Shown here: positions 44,151 through 56,365 of the stretch, in pieces | Numbering within the stretch: position 1 is the stretch's first letter | Layout of the letters: each line of letters opens with the position of its first letter | Assembly: GCA_963556255.1 (NCBI GenBank) | Contig: OY744611.1 | Location: forward strand, 7,639,474-7,703,473 | Length of the DNA: 64,000 nt | Direction: 5' to 3' | From: Allolobophora icterica | Taxonomy: Eukaryota; Annelida; Clitellata; Crassiclitellata; Lumbricidae | Notes under the pieces: model-generated | The model's input: only the letters and a program-made list of their open reading frames with translations | What the model was told of the DNA's origin: nothing | Databases searched by the model: none | Position numbers and translations under genes: made by a program

Positions 44151-44559
44151 ATTCAAGGGAAGTTGTTAAGACAGCCATACACAGCCATAACAAGTTAGCT
44201 TACGTATTTTTTAACATTTTTCACTCTCAAGCTCAAGCACGTAAAAATTTCTAAACTAATTTACATACCATAATTTTAACACGCGTTACAGCTAGTGTTT
44301 CTATAATATTTCGTTTAGTCTTACAAGAAAAAGCTGATTACAAGTTACATAAAACACAAAATTATAGATAGTTAATCTTGCATCGATAAAAATAATATTT
44401 AGGAAGATATTAATATTTGTTTACTTATGTTAATGACAAAACAAAGCCATGTTTATTTCTATGACGGAAAACTCCAGGGAAATAACCCTGTTAAGCAAAT
44501 GTTTACATTGGCCTAACTCCAGCAGTGAACTCAAACGGACAGACTTCTTCCATATCTCT

Positions 44560-45790
44560 GCTCATTTCGTACAGCGTCACTTTAATTCCGATACGAAATT
44601 TATTCAGTGTGGCGTACCTCAAGGTCTATCCTAGGTCCTTTGTTATTCTTACTATACACAAGTGATCTACTGATTCCATCAAAGCTATTTCACTTTATTT
44701 TATTCGCTGTTGAAGCAATTGTCTTTCATCTAACAAATCTTTGGAGGATTTATTAGAGGAAAACCAAAGTGAACTTGACTTAATCGCTGACTGGTTTGGG
44801 GCCAACGAGTTATATAGCTTAATTTAAATAAGAAAAAGTTTATATTGTTCTGTTCTCGTAAAAGGTATTCTCCATTAAATACTTAAAATATATATTGACA
44901 ATCATCAAGTACACAAGTAGCTTCATGCAAGATTCTCAGTGTTTTTATCGACATTCACTTCACCTCATGGAAAGAATAGCCTGTATAAAGCAAATTTTGA
45001 AACAAATTACTATAGGTATTGTATATTGAATCAAATTAAATATTTAATGCTTAGGTTTATACTGTTCAATCTCTATTATTCACTTATTTATTCATATCTC
45101 TTTTATTGTAACCTCATTTAGCCAGCCAATTATCCCTCTCGATTAAAATGTTCTACCGATGTTATAAAGACGTGCGGTGAGAAATGTTGCGAAACACTTT
45201 CATGGAGACGACACCGATCATATGTTCACAACGCTTAAGATTATAAAAAGGATTTGTAGATAAATTCCAAATTGCAGAATATATGTATCGATCATGGGCG
45301 TCCGGACGGTGGTAAGGGGTCCTTTGCCTCCCCTGGATTTTGCAAATATTTTACAAAAATAAAATCGTTTGATTATTATGACTATTACAACAGTCCCAAC
45401 ACAATTTTTAATGCAAACAAACAATTATTCAGGTCGTGTCCTTGACCATTATTTATTTTAAAATTTGTCACGTATTCTGTGTTCATAATATTCTATGCAA
45501 AAACGTCTTTTGTTCCCCACAAAAATTTATCCCCCTACAAATAATTTGCCCTCGTAGAATAATTCCTGTGGACGCCCTTTGTATCGGTATGAACGGAAAT
45601 TATGGCCTCGAGTTTTACATGGTTATGTCTTGCACTCCTCTAAAATTCAGACTTATTTTACAAGATCGCAGGATAACTGTCGTAGCACATAGAGGCTGGA
45701 ACAAACACCAAACGTTTCAACGGCAGCTAGATCAACACTATGGAATCCATTGCCTGTATATATTCGACGTTTTCTTACTTTGCAGTTATT
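44560..45790 (+). mobile_element. LINE remnant (RT and C-terminus), interrupted
   Basis: IQCGVPQGLSLGPLLFLLYT at 44605-44665 is the RT palm block. ANELYSLI-type text follows, then LYYSLIYSYLFYCNLIW at about 45075-45125, a C-terminal motif. STLWNPLPVY at about 45735 marks the end of the protein. The FADD box is degraded (FAVEA). A short TIR element (45292-45579) splits the C-terminal region. Confidence 0.65.
45292..45579. mobile_element. Short TIR element (MITE-like, 288 bp)
   Basis: Ends TCATGGGCGTCC and, reversed, AAGGGCGTCC. The near-duplicate flanks tgtatcga (45284-45291) and tgtatcgg (45580-45587) give an 8-bp TSD with one mismatch. No coding capacity. Confidence 0.5.
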
Positions 45791-45819
45791 AATTTATTTA
45801 TATATTATTTATTACAGTG

Positions 45820-46560
45820 GTTTTATATAGCGCCCCTTCAAGGTTATCTACACAGGAGCGCTACCAGCCCAACCACGGTCAAACCATGTTAAGGCTTAGA
45901 AAGAAACAAGGCAGGGTGACCTATTGGGGCTAATCGTAGTGCTACCGTCAGCCCCTTTTTCTTTCGCGGGGCCACCCACAGAGAATGCACGGCGCTTCCG
46001 AATAGTAGTCCATGTACGAGGAACAAGGAGCTTCGTTTGCACAGCCGAGCGAAGGGACCCTCGGCGCAGGACGGCCACAATGGAATAGCCAAGCTCCCGC
46101 AGATATGGAGGTGCCAGGCCCTCCATACATCGCCGGACCAGGGCCGAGACCTGATAGACAATGCGCTTCGGATAGGGGAGAGGAGAACATTCGCATCTAC
46201 CGCGAGACTTGGCCAAACTTATGGATCCGACCCATCAGTCGGGCAGCCGTGCGCAGGACCCTGTCAACTGTCAAGGCACCTCAGCCGGCAGTCCGAGGGC
46301 CCATCATATATAGCGCTGCAGTAGTCGAGGCGGGAGACCACGAAAGAATGGACAAGTGTAGAGGCCGTACTGGGAGAGAGGTAAACGGGAAATGACCCTG
46401 AGTTGTCGAAGCTGATGATAACAGTTACGGCAGAGAAGATTAATGTGCTGGACAAAGGTGAGTTCCTGATCTATAATTACTTTCAGGTTCCGGACTGAGC
46501 TCAGGAAGGTAAAATGTGGGTTTTCCTGGGTAAGGAACTCAAGGTCTATCTTAGCGAGCT
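45820..46560 (-). mobile_element. L2-type LINE 3' part
   Basis: Minus strand: TLVHSFVVSRLDYCSAIYDG (about 46370-46310), YQVSALVRRCMEGLAPPYLR (about 46150), SAVQTKLLVPRTWTTIRKRR with AFSVGGP (about 45990), then GCTCCTGTGTAG and GGGGCGCTATATAAA at about 45850-45825. Frames change twice, so it is inactive. It abuts another LINE at 46590. Confidence 0.75.
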
Positions 46561-46589
46561 GCTGGCGAGTGCCAAACCAGATTAGCTGT

Positions 46590-47470
46590 GTTTGTATTTA
46601 AACAACACGACGAAGATTATGACCACCGGTACTACGAGGAGGGGGAGGGGTCAGGCCCGAAGGACATGGTTGGAATCCTTACAAACAGCCTTAAAAGGAC
46701 TATCATCATTGGCCGCATCCGCGGGCAGGAAACCCAACCGGATCATGCGGTTGATCAGACAGTCAATCCTGTCCCTGTCCTTCTGGGAGGTGAAGCCCCA
46801 CCAAGCAGGAGAGGCGTAGAAGATCTGTGCAATAGTAGTCGCCTTGGTGCGTCATGGAGGGACGCTGATGAGAGACCGTGAGAGCGAAGAACTCTTGATG
46901 CATATGGAGAAGAAGAACTGGTTTTAGTATGTTGTCCAGATGTGTTTCCATCCCTAGATCCGAAGAGAGAGGCGGAGGTTGTTCTTTGTCGCCCAGACTG
47001 TAATATGTTCAAATTCTTCTAAGGCGGTGTGCATGTGCGAGGAGCCAACTAACAAATATGAGTCGTCAGCATATTTGACTTGTATGTTAAAACTATGGAT
47101 CGGATGTAGATCAGAGACTCCAGCTATGTAGGAGAGAGGGCCGACAACCGATCCCTGCAGCACGCTGGCGTTTACATGTATATGTGCAATCCTAGAGAGT
47201 TCATTGGCGAATCTGGTAATATGACCTCTATCTTTGAAGTATTCCATTAGCCAGTTAAAGACATGAACCGGGATGTCTAATCTTCCCAATTTCTCGGCAA
47301 GAGAGGAGTGGCGGACGGCGTCGAAAGCCTTGGAGTAGTCGGTTGATATAACTACAACAAAGTCATTGGTCTGCAGCATATCTGTGATATAGTGTAAGAT
47401 GGCTATGATGGCCGCTGTAGTTGACCCAGAGTTGGCCGAAACGCAAATTGGTCCTTCAGATCCTCACACG
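46590..47470 (-). mobile_element. LINE remnant of a second type (RT and C-terminus)
   Basis: The frame at 46954-47379 has DFVVVISTDYSKAFDAVRHS, GHITRFANELS, VLQGSVVGPLSYI and VKYADDSYLLVGSS, an RT palm with intact YADD. In other frames at 46640-46870 follow IFYASPAWWGF, CLINRMIRLGFLP and SNHVLRALTPPPP. That ending resembles the fragment at 2590-3000 and differs from the L2 type next to it. QGSV lacks the usual P before Q. Decayed. Confidence 0.78.
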
Positions 47471-47579
47471 CCGGGGTGGAGTTAAGGGCTGGGCAGTGGT
47501 AAGTGAGGGAGAGAACATGTGGTTGTTGATGTTTATTCAGACGATGATAATATCAGACCATCCTACACAGCATTCCTGT

Positions 47580-48890
47580 ACTTATTTTTATTTATTCATT
47601 TTTGTAGAAGAAGAAGCCATGACGTCTCAAACTAACTCAGAAGCTGAAGGTAATCCGAATAAAGTCATATTATGCTTTCGCTTGCATAGATTCGCTCTTC
47701 AGGAACCGTCTTCCATTAAAAATGCGTACACTTCAATGAAAAAGAGCTTAAAATTCACTTCAGTTCGGTGTAAAGTGTTTAAAAGGACTTCTATGAATCA
47801 GACTAAATAAATCTACTAACAAGCTAGCATGATTCTGCACTTTCTAGAAAAACAGGCAAATTGAACTAATTCTTGTTCGACTTTGTCACCTCTTTCGTTC
47901 TGTGTCTACTTTGGGTCACTTCTGGCAACAGATAGTCAGCCGATCTGAACCTGAGCATCATCGAAGAGGTTCAGCTGTATAATAATATTCGTTTATTCAC
48001 AAGCTCACTGACGGTAAGTTACACTGAAACATTGAAACATGACGGTACAATTATCAAGATCTTGGCAGTCAGGCGTCCGCTCATTTACTGCTGCCCCTAG
48101 GGAGTGGAAGGTTGAGTCGACCTATAGGAGCTTGCAGGTATCGAACCGCGTCTTTTCGAGATTTAATGTTCTTCAGGCAAGAGTATTACCATTCATCGAT
48201 CCCAATCCCAAAAACTGTACTTGGCATAACATCTGCCAAAGCAACTTGCCAGTAGGTGGTGATAAATCAGACCAAACTCCCACCCTACTCTGTCCTATCC
48301 TCCGCCCTTCAAGCTTTTTTATCCTCAAAGAAATCCGCCTGAGCACTTCCCTAAGGGAGCTCTTGGCTGTTAAATAGTGATTGTACCACTCTCTCTGGTC
48401 TCTCTGGCAACTGAACTCGAAACGACGAAGCAATGAACTGCGCTTAGCTTTAGAAGTTTTTGAATTAACGATTATAACTACGAGTCAGTCTGACTAAATA
48501 CGACTGAAACTGAGTTTCCACAAATCATAAATGCCGAAGGAAATACAGACGAAGACGAAAAATCTTCGGTATTCTCTGAGACAGATGGGTCTAGACTGAG
48601 AAAATGGTCATCGCAAATGACGTCAAACTTCCTCTGGAGGCCTTGCAGTTCAATCTGCGCCAAATCCTAGTCATGAGGCGAAACATTTGTCAGCGCTACT
48701 TGTACAAATGTCTTCGTTACAGCTCCAATGAAAGACCTAAATGAGCAATTTCCAGAATCATAAACTCATAAGCACATATCACGCAGATGTTTGTCGACTT
48801 ACGTTGCCAGTCAATTACCTCTGTACTTTCAAAATAGTTACACATTAGGCGTAAACTCTTATAATTATTCACATCAGCTGCATTAAACTC
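47580..48890. other. Unassigned; possible LINE tail near 47980
   Basis: aataatattcgtttattcac at 47980-48000 resembles the LINE tail at 2600 (attattattcgtttattaac). Frames at 48039-48377 (plus) and 48478-48663 (minus, MAQIELQGLQRKFDVI) are unassigned and have no recognised domain. Confidence 0.35.
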
Positions 48891-48899
48891 CTGAGCTTC

Positions 48900-49125
48900 A
48901 CACATCTACCAGGGAATTTTGTTCGTCTAGAAAAAGACTCCTTCAAAATATTGGTTTGGCTTTAAACATTATTCTGTTGCATTCAGGAACAGTTTGCCGC
49001 AGGACATTAAGGACACTGACTCAGAATATTTAGACAGACTCACAACATATTTTTTCACTGCCACTTTGATTAATTCATCACTTTCCAACCTACAAAATAA
49101 TAGCTTCATTGATATTGGTTTGAAT
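48900..49125 (+). mobile_element. LINE C-terminal fragment
   Basis: Plus-strand reading gives YSVAFRNSLPQDIKDTDSEY and LDRLTTYFFTATLINSSLSN, with a stop after SFIDIGLN. It resembles the WN-LP block and tail of LINE ORF2 proteins. Only this end is recognisable. Confidence 0.45.
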
Positions 49126-49129
49126 TAGT

Positions 49130-50318
49130 TTTTTTAATCATGATGGTATTCGTTTAAATCGTTGAAATTCTAGCTTCAAAGGTTATAGAAACCCTGACCG
49201 GTGCTTAACCTTACATCGCCACTGTATATCCATATATCAACCTCTGTATGTTACTGCCTTATTTTCAGTTGTTCACTCGTAACACTCTGTAAGCATTTCC
49301 TCCGCTCTCACAGATATGCTTATGTTTCTTTTCTTTTCGCTTCTCAGACTTAACAGGAAAACTCAAACTTAGGTGACTTTTGCACGTGAAATAAAAACAA
49401 AATAAATAGATTAATATTATGCAGCTGGCTTTCGCTAAGTGATTCTTATCTTTAACCCATTTCACATTTTCGTTGCGACGCTACTATGAGAAGCGTTAAC
49501 AGGAAAAACTTCCTGCCACTATGAGAAGTGATGCCACTCGGACATTTTATTGCAACATGGGTGTGAAACTTTTTAACATTCAGAAGAAGAGATAGGACGA
49601 CGGGGTCAAAAGAGAAAACATTCAAATGACATTGATGTGGCTGAGTATTGGCGACAGAAAGAACTGATGGCAATAACAACAGGTATGTGATCAACATTAA
49701 TATAATTACGTGCAGTTTTAACTTGGTTCAGAGAATACAACTTAATGTGCTGATTTGCCTATCGGAAGAGTGTTTCGTCACATTACAAGATATGAGCTAC
49801 TAGTTTAATTGTAAAACGAATTTGCAGATAATTAAAGAACGCCTTATCTAGGCCTACTGAATGGCATCATTTACTTGCGGCCCATGAACGATCGTTTAGA
49901 GTGTCAGACGCTTGAAGACACATATTGGCATACACGTATCTGAAATCAAATCAGAAATTAAAACCACTTTCAGGTTCCAGCTCTTAAGTATAGAAAATAT
50001 TATTATATAATGTGAATTTTTCAAATAATACATACAATCTTGGAATCAACATCGCTTGATGATGCCTTGTACATAAATATAGCGGGTTTCTATATATGAA
50101 CCTATGAAAATTGTTTTTTTTTAAGTATTTGTCACGGTATCTGTCACAGACAATCTAAATAACCAAAATTTTCATTAAGAAGCAGCGTTTAATCAAGTAA
50201 CACGTAAAGTTGTCTTTGTCACTTAAATTGAAATTTGCCTAATTCAATTAAATGTCGTAAAAGTCATGAATGTATTTAGGATGTGTCAAGAACTTTTGTT
50301 TTGTGAATATTCTTCTAG
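49130..50318. other. No recognisable feature
   Basis: AT-rich sequence upstream of locus B. It ends with the acceptor tattcttctag (AG at 50317-50318). No promoter or earlier exon could be identified. Confidence 0.35.
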
Positions 50319-50880
50319 AAAGAGTTATGCTGCGCGCAATTCATGACTTCAATCCCATACAGATGAATAGAAGGGAGAAAAGGGAATTCCACATTATTTT
50401 AAACAGAGGAATATCTGTAAGCCTAGAAGATATGCTACCGGAAGATGAAAGGGATAAGGAAGAAGATGAATTAAAGACAATAGAAGACACAAGTTGCAAC
50501 ATAAGAGAAGAAATATCCGTAATTCAAGATCGAGGGGAAGCTAACAAGATGAAAGAACTTGAAACCTTAACAAGGCAAAAAGAGTTGGTCACGGATCAAG
50601 AAGATATGCAAAATATGAGTTTCTTTGAAGAACGATGTGATTCGAAAGAAATGAATCTTTGGGCAGCGGAATGGGAATCGGATTCGGAAACGACTTCAAG
50701 TGATCTTGAGGAAAGTCACTTCGCATACGACAATGTGGATCCTTTTGCAGCTGAATGGGAGTCGTATTGGGAATCGTGTGATTCAGATGAAAGATATTTG
50801 TCAGACCCGGATCCTGATGCAACGGCAATTCCTTTTGAAAGAGGGGAGAAAATGGAAGCAATTCCTTCTGCAAACATCGG
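50319..50880 (+). CDS. Locus B, acidic exon with repeated AAEWES motif
   Basis: The open frame has its first in-frame ATG at 50327 (MLRAIHDFNPIQMNRREKRE) and runs to a strong donor, cgg|gtgagata (GT at 50881-50882); a TGA lies just past it. It codes about 185 residues. A basic start is followed by a long Glu/Asp/Lys-rich region predicted to be helical or disordered. NLWAAEWESDSETTSSDLEE and DPFAAEWESYWESCDSDERY are two copies of an acidic repeat about 37 residues apart. No enzyme motif is present, and I do not recognise the family. The exon ends in phase 2, which does not fit directly with the phase-0 start of the F-box exon at 56825, so another exon may lie between. Acceptor, ATG context and donor together support a real exon in a decayed region. 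Confidence 0.55.
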
Positions 50881-50939
50881 GTGAGATATCTTATATAGCG
50901 CACAATTGAGGTTTTTATTTCATTCCACCCATTGGATAA

Positions 50940-51690
50940 AATGAAAAACACATTTAAATTTCTCCTGAAAACTTCAAAGATTATTACTAGTAATGCCTTC
51001 AGTATTAAAGCGTTAGCCTATAATTTTTGCACCAGGGTTCAATGCGCAACTGAAAATGCATTGTTAAATTCTGCCTGTGCACAAGAGTTTGCAGTGGATG
51101 GATTGCTGAAATTTTATTTTAATATCTGAAATATTGTTCAACCCTAAGATTAGCCTATACGAAAATATATTATTTTGGAATAACTTACAAAAGAAGGCAG
51201 AAATAGTAGTTCACAAACAGTTAGCTTATACATATTATGTGACTCGCTTCTTACTGGTATTGCAAAGTAAAGTTTTCAAAGAACTCCAGAGAATTTAGAA
51301 TTCTTTAGTTAGAGTCATAGCTAATACATCACACTATGATCATGTAATCTGGTAGCTAAATCTTTCTATTGGCCACCAGATGAGCAAAGAAATCCGTCAC
51401 AGTATTCAATATCAGTCCTTATTCCTCAGTCTTACCACTACTCAACAAGCTCAGCTGATTGCCTTTCTTTTGTGATACCTAAAACTAGAACTGTTTTGGT
51501 AAACGAGCTCTTACGGTTGCTGGTCCTAGATATTGGATTTCCCTTACTGTATCTGCTCCTTCTATTCGGTTACTCGAGTCATTTTCATAGACTGTTCCTC
51601 TGGCGAACTTATCCTCTGGTTATTATGGCATTGCATCAGTTGATTACTTCTATATTTTACGCGGGCGCAATAGAAGTTGCTAATATAAAA
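50940..51690. other. Unassigned intronic sequence
   Basis: Within the presumed intron of locus B. A 73-codon frame at 51472-51693 has a hydrophobic core (FPLLYLLLLFGYSSHF) but no recognised family. Confidence 0.35.
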
Positions 51691-51840
51691 TAATGATTAA
51701 ATTTTGGACACGACACGAGCCCATTTCTCGCATTCAAGCGTTTTCATTTCACGTACACTTTGCGCGAGTCACGTCACAGAACTTGATGAAATGGTCTCGT
51801 GCGGGCCGCCTTTTCGCCTTCAGCGTTGCCTTTCAATATC

Positions 51841-51882
51841 CTACTGCTCATATTGGGTGATGCGGAGAGCAACACTGGACCT
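51841..51882 (+). other. Degenerate 2A-like motif at LINE N-terminus
   Basis: LLLILGDAESNTGP matches the D-x-E-x-N-P-G-P ribosome-skipping motif except that proline after N is threonine. 2A-like motifs at the start of ORFs are known from CR1/L2-type LINEs of some invertebrates. With this change, cleavage would probably fail. Confidence 0.55.
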
Positions 51883-53679
51883 GCTTCACAAAAAGTGAAG
51901 GCCAAGAAGTCATCATCAAGGTCAGGGTCCATTAACTTCGAAAATTTCAACATCTGGCGGTCTGCCATCAACCATGACCTGATTTAAGACGAACAGAGGA
52001 ACATCTTAGGCCTAATGTAAGACCTATACACGTAGTGAAACTTTTGACTGCATCAAGCTAGACATTGTTCCGGAAGGTTTCCCTGTTCTCCTTGTTCACC
52101 GCCGCGAAACCTCAGGTCGCTCCATACCGGGTGGTGGCCTTGCTGTCATCTACATATCCTCGCTAGACATCAAGAACCATCCTCAGACGAAAACGCTTTG
52201 TATATCCTTGTGTGAAGTTCAGCTACAACGACTTGAAAGATTGTCACCATTCTTCACTATCGCCAATATCTTCTGCCCTCATGGCCATGTCGGTAAAATA
52301 CTTCCCCGCGATGATCTCAACTGACCTGAGTCTGTTGGTCATACTTGTATATCACAAATGATTGGCCGATATTTTTTCCACCTACGGCCTTCGTCAGTCT
52401 GTAGATATGCCGACTCGAGGGGCTAACCTCCTTGATGCCCTTAATTGCTCCTGAATATTGGACTATTGTTTCCGATACACAGGCCAGTACGCCGCTGGTC
52501 TCGTATCAGATCACAAATGCAAAGTAAAGACCTCCTGCCATCGCAAACCTGAGATGCATATCTATTGCAACTTTTAAGCTTTGGAACTGTCCATTTCAGT
52601 CGGTAGATTATGGATTCAGATCTGTTCACTGCACTTGAAAGCAATGCGGACGATTTTACCGAACAGCTTGAGAGAAATGTGACACTCATAAATAACAAAG
52701 ACCCGCCCCGCTTAACACCTATCTTCGGCGACTTTCTAAACCGGTCATAAGAAGCAATGGAGGTAGAGAACGTCGTCAACTACACCGTAAATGGAAAAGT
52801 CCAGGCCTTGAGGAGAATAGACAGCATTACCATCATCAATTGCGCTTTACAAATAAACTACTAGTCTAGGCGCTCATTCAACTGAAGTCAGCTTGAAAGG
52901 ACTCAGAATCCTCGGACCCTAGACGCATCTCCCACTGGCTTTTGCATTCAGAAGATGCTGTCAACTACCAGCGCTCTGAACGAGAGAACCAGAAACTAGG
53001 TTCTGACTTCGGTCTCATTTTTCGTTAATAAAATTGACAATCTGAAATTGCCCAGTGTAACCTACTACTAATCTCAAATGGAGCGACCTAATGCTTCATT
53101 CTGAATTTTCTGGAACTGCCTTTAACCGCTAAGTTCTTATACCATGTAGGCATACCATAAGCATATTTTAAAGTTCTTTTTAATCATTCAGTCCCTAAAT
53201 CCACTTAGATGAACTTCATACCTACATCACTTATTGTCTTGTTTTGATGTTTTCCTCCACCTTATTGCACAATGTGACAACTTGTCCTTTACCGAGGACT
53301 GCTTTTCATCATGTTTTAATCAAGCCTTTGGTTAAGAAACCTAATATGGGAATCAAAAGTCTATAAAACTTTTGATCCATCCCCAGCCCCAACAACTTTT
53401 CAAAGATTCTTGCACGTCTCTTCCTTTCGCGGATCAAGAAACACATTTCTTTTCTTTATCCTAACTTCAAATCTTACCAATCAGCTGGCCGTGAAGAGTA
53501 ATCCACTAAAATTGTTTTCGCCTTCAGGCTGGACAACATCTTCTCATCTACAGTGACAATGGAAAGGTGTGCCTCTCAGTATTCTGGTTTTGAGACAAAC
53601 TACTACTTTCCGGACTCAATAAAAGTTTCCGCATCTATGGGTTGCCTTAATTAGCTCGCTTCATACCTCTTCAATCGGT

Positions 53680-53918
53680 CTCAGAAAGTGGGTGTTGGAA
53701 TTTCTCGGTCCAGTCCTTCAATCGACACTGCTTGTGTACCGCATGGATCTGTTCTTGGGCCCCTATTATTAACCTTCACTTCGTCAATCAGCCGCATAGC
53801 CAACCAATTTAAAGTCCATGCTGATGATATTCAGCTTTACATTGCTTTGTCACCAACGAATCAGTCCGGCGAAGTTAAATTTAAGAGTGCCTCCTCTCAG
53901 TGCAAAATACACAAATAA
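53680..53918 (+). pseudogene. LINE RT palm fragment
   Basis: SPSIDTACVPHGSVLGPLLL and FKVHADDIQLYIALSPTNQS are the PQGS (here PHGS) and catalytic YADD (here HADD) motifs. The frame is open only here; upstream and downstream blocks are in other frames. The missing Q in PQGS and the stops show inactivation. Confidence 0.8.
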
Positions 53919-54639
53919 AAAATCTTTGCATATCTTGCTTTAATCCTATCAGAGCAATACGTCACATAACGTCTGCTCTTAACAAAGACATGTCATAGAC
54001 CATAGTCTGCTCTCTTATCTGCTCTCGTCTTAAAAATGCCAGCTCTGTGTTTCCAGATATCTCAGATCTTTAAATCAGCAGGCTTCATATCTGCTTTAAT
54101 CTGGCTCATTTCATACCTCTTCAATCGGAGTTGTGTCCGCATGTCCACGTCACCTTTAGTGACGTATTGTTCTGATAGGGTGAAAGCAAAATATGCAAAG
54201 AGAATCTTGAAGTTTGCCCATATGCCCCTTCACTGGCTTCTCATTCACCAACGCATCGAATTTAAGGTCCTTTCCCGTATGCGAAACTGTCTTGCTGGTT
54301 CTGTTCCGCTGTAGGTTATCTCAGGACCTATTGTACTCCGGTTTTCAGTTTGCCTGGTCTGGTCTCCCTCCGGTCATCTGCCCGAAGCCACTTGGTGGTT
54401 CCTCGGATGCACACTGCTACGGCTCAGTATCGCAGTTTCAGTTTCCAGCTGGAACCGTTTGCCTCAGGCTCTTAGGCTTGACCTCCTCACTCTCCCCTAC
54501 CCAATTCTGCAGGCGTCTGAAAACCATTCTCTTTGTCAGCGAAGACACTGACCCGGGTCGGGTGCTACTCTGACTTTGAGTGGCGCTATATAAATTCTCG
54601 ATTATAATTACAATCACAGTTACAACGCAACCAAAATTC

Positions 54640-55030
54640 TGTGGATCGCGTGGTGCTGCATGCATCTTCTCGTTCAAACTCCTTAACTCTGCTCGATCAG
54701 CTGCATTGGCTTCTTGAAGTACTTATGATCAAGGAGCACTGCTACTATTTAGCCACAACCAACTCCTTACATCCCACCATGCAGTCTGCTATCTTCCAGT
54801 ATGGACCTTTTCATTTAATCACGATGCAGCACTGTAATGGGCTCTGATGCATTCAATATTGGTACCTCCAAAGAGTAGAATCAACTTTCTTTTCCTTTAA
54901 GAAATGCCTCAAGACTCACTATTTCTCTCTGGCTTTTAAACGTATAGATATCTAAGAGCTCTTCTCCTGGGAGTTGATTTATCGCGCCTCAGAATCGAAT
55001 ATCTGCGTGGCCTTGCGCGCGTTACTTTTT
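54640..55030 (+). mobile_element. Second LINE C-terminal fragment
   Basis: SRSNSLTLLDQLHWLLEVLM resembles the L-LHWLPV block, and STFFSFKKCLKTHYFSLAF at about 54890-54945 is the usual last helix of L2-type ORF2. It follows directly on the tail of the previous LINE. Confidence 0.55.
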
Positions 55031-56270
55031 CTTACTAATCATTAAATGATTTTTTTTAGTTACGCGGACGGGTGGTGGAAGGTGAGGCATCTGAACAGTG
55101 GAAACATCGGATTCATACCACGAAATCGCGTTGTAATGGGTGAGTGTCAAAGACTGCAGTACTGTCGATTTAAAACTTGAGAATAATCCTTGTTGGGCAG
55201 GGTAAAACGAATGTTTGTAAGACTTCGCAAGTTTCTCAGACTGGTAGATTGCCTAAACTAGTTTCTGAGACAATGCCCTACGCGTTGTAAGTAAAGAATT
55301 GGAGTCAAGATATTGAACATGCAAATACTCGAACTCGATATCAGAATTTACACTTTATACTTGCAATTATTCAGTCTATCTTGTCGAATCCCAATTCATA
55401 CATCGGAAACCAATAAATTTGGTCAGTCCGCCATCGTCTAAAAATCTGTAGAAATGAATTCTAGAATTTTCATGTATGTGAGCATACAATAGATTTTAAT
55501 ATAAAAAGACATTCGGGAAATGTATCTCCACATTTTTGTATTTTTAACAGAAATTGAACATCAACCTTCCGAGACTACGGTAAGGTTGAGAAACTATCTA
55601 ATCTTTTTAATTGATAGGAAATATAATGCATCGTAACAAGTTTCTAGAAATGACCTGCTCTTGCACATTAAATAGTTTCATGTTTCAACCTCTCCCCACA
55701 CCTAAAAAACAAACCTGATTATTTTTCGGAGTCAGGTGAATAAAATAAAATCAATTGAATGTGGGTCTCATCAAGCAGGGACAAATGTAAAATAGATTTA
55801 AATCTAAAACAGATTTAAATTTAAAATAGATTTAAATTTAAATCTACGTGTCTCTAGAAAAAACTGTATAACTTCAAACTTCCAAATTTTCAATGAATTG
55901 ATTGGGTCAGATCCTTCAACACCGCACCTAGTTTGAATTGATGCGTCGTTTTTTAAGGTCCCCATGCTAGCCGGAGATTCAACTTCCTTCAACCACGGCA
56001 AGAAACGGTTTGCAATCGATATCAGCACACACACACAGATGCTAGGGAAGTACACTCTAACCCATGCATGTAGCCAACCGGGTCAGAAAATAAACTGGTC
56101 TCCCTGACTCTAGTTTTGCATGGCACTTGGAACTTAGAGTGAAATTACTATTGTCGCACCTGTCATATATAATGAAACGTTCTTTGCACACCGAAGTTTT
56201 GGAGCGACTACGTATAAGACTATGGTACCAAGTAAACATAATTGTGAGTGAAGGACTAGCTCAAGGTCCC
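55031..56270. other. No gene recognised; small AT-rich repeat
   Basis: Contains three to four units of agatttaaatttaaaat at 55792-55845. Otherwise nothing identifiable on either strand. Confidence 0.4.
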
Positions 56271-56289
56271 TGCACAGTACGGTAAACGT

Positions 56290-56365
56290 CTTAGGGGTGC
56301 AGGCTCGGACCCGTACTCTTCGCGTTACGAGACGTGAGCGTTCTAACCAATCGGTTACCTTGTTC
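56290..56365 (-). ncRNA. tRNA-like sequence (SINE head or tRNA pseudogene)
   Basis: The minus strand reads GTAACCGATTGGTTAGAACG, a loop CTCGTAA, then GGGTCCGAGCCTGCACC. These resemble a tRNA D-arm, a threonine-type CGT anticodon loop and a T-arm (box B). Stems are imperfect (anticodon stem mispaired), so a working tRNA is unlikely. A tRNA-derived SINE is the best alternative. Confidence 0.4.

Larger units (their letters stand above)
51700..54630 (+). mobile_element. L2/CR1-type LINE, nearly full length but decayed
   Basis: In order: a 2A-like start block (LLLILGDAESNTGP, 51841-51882); endonuclease (IPGGGLAVIYISSL, SPFFTIANIFCPHG, 52100-52290); RT fingers and palm (PNNFSKILARLFLSR, SVLGPLL, HADDIQLYIAL, 53380-53860); C-terminus (LKFAHMPLHWLLIHQRIEFK, 54205); and the SSWNRLPQALRL block (54440). 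The 3' terminus is TGGCGCTATATAAATTCTCG plus an (ATTACA)-like tail at 54580-54627. Many frameshifts and deletions are present. It lies in the intron of locus B, in sense orientation. Confidence 0.82.
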
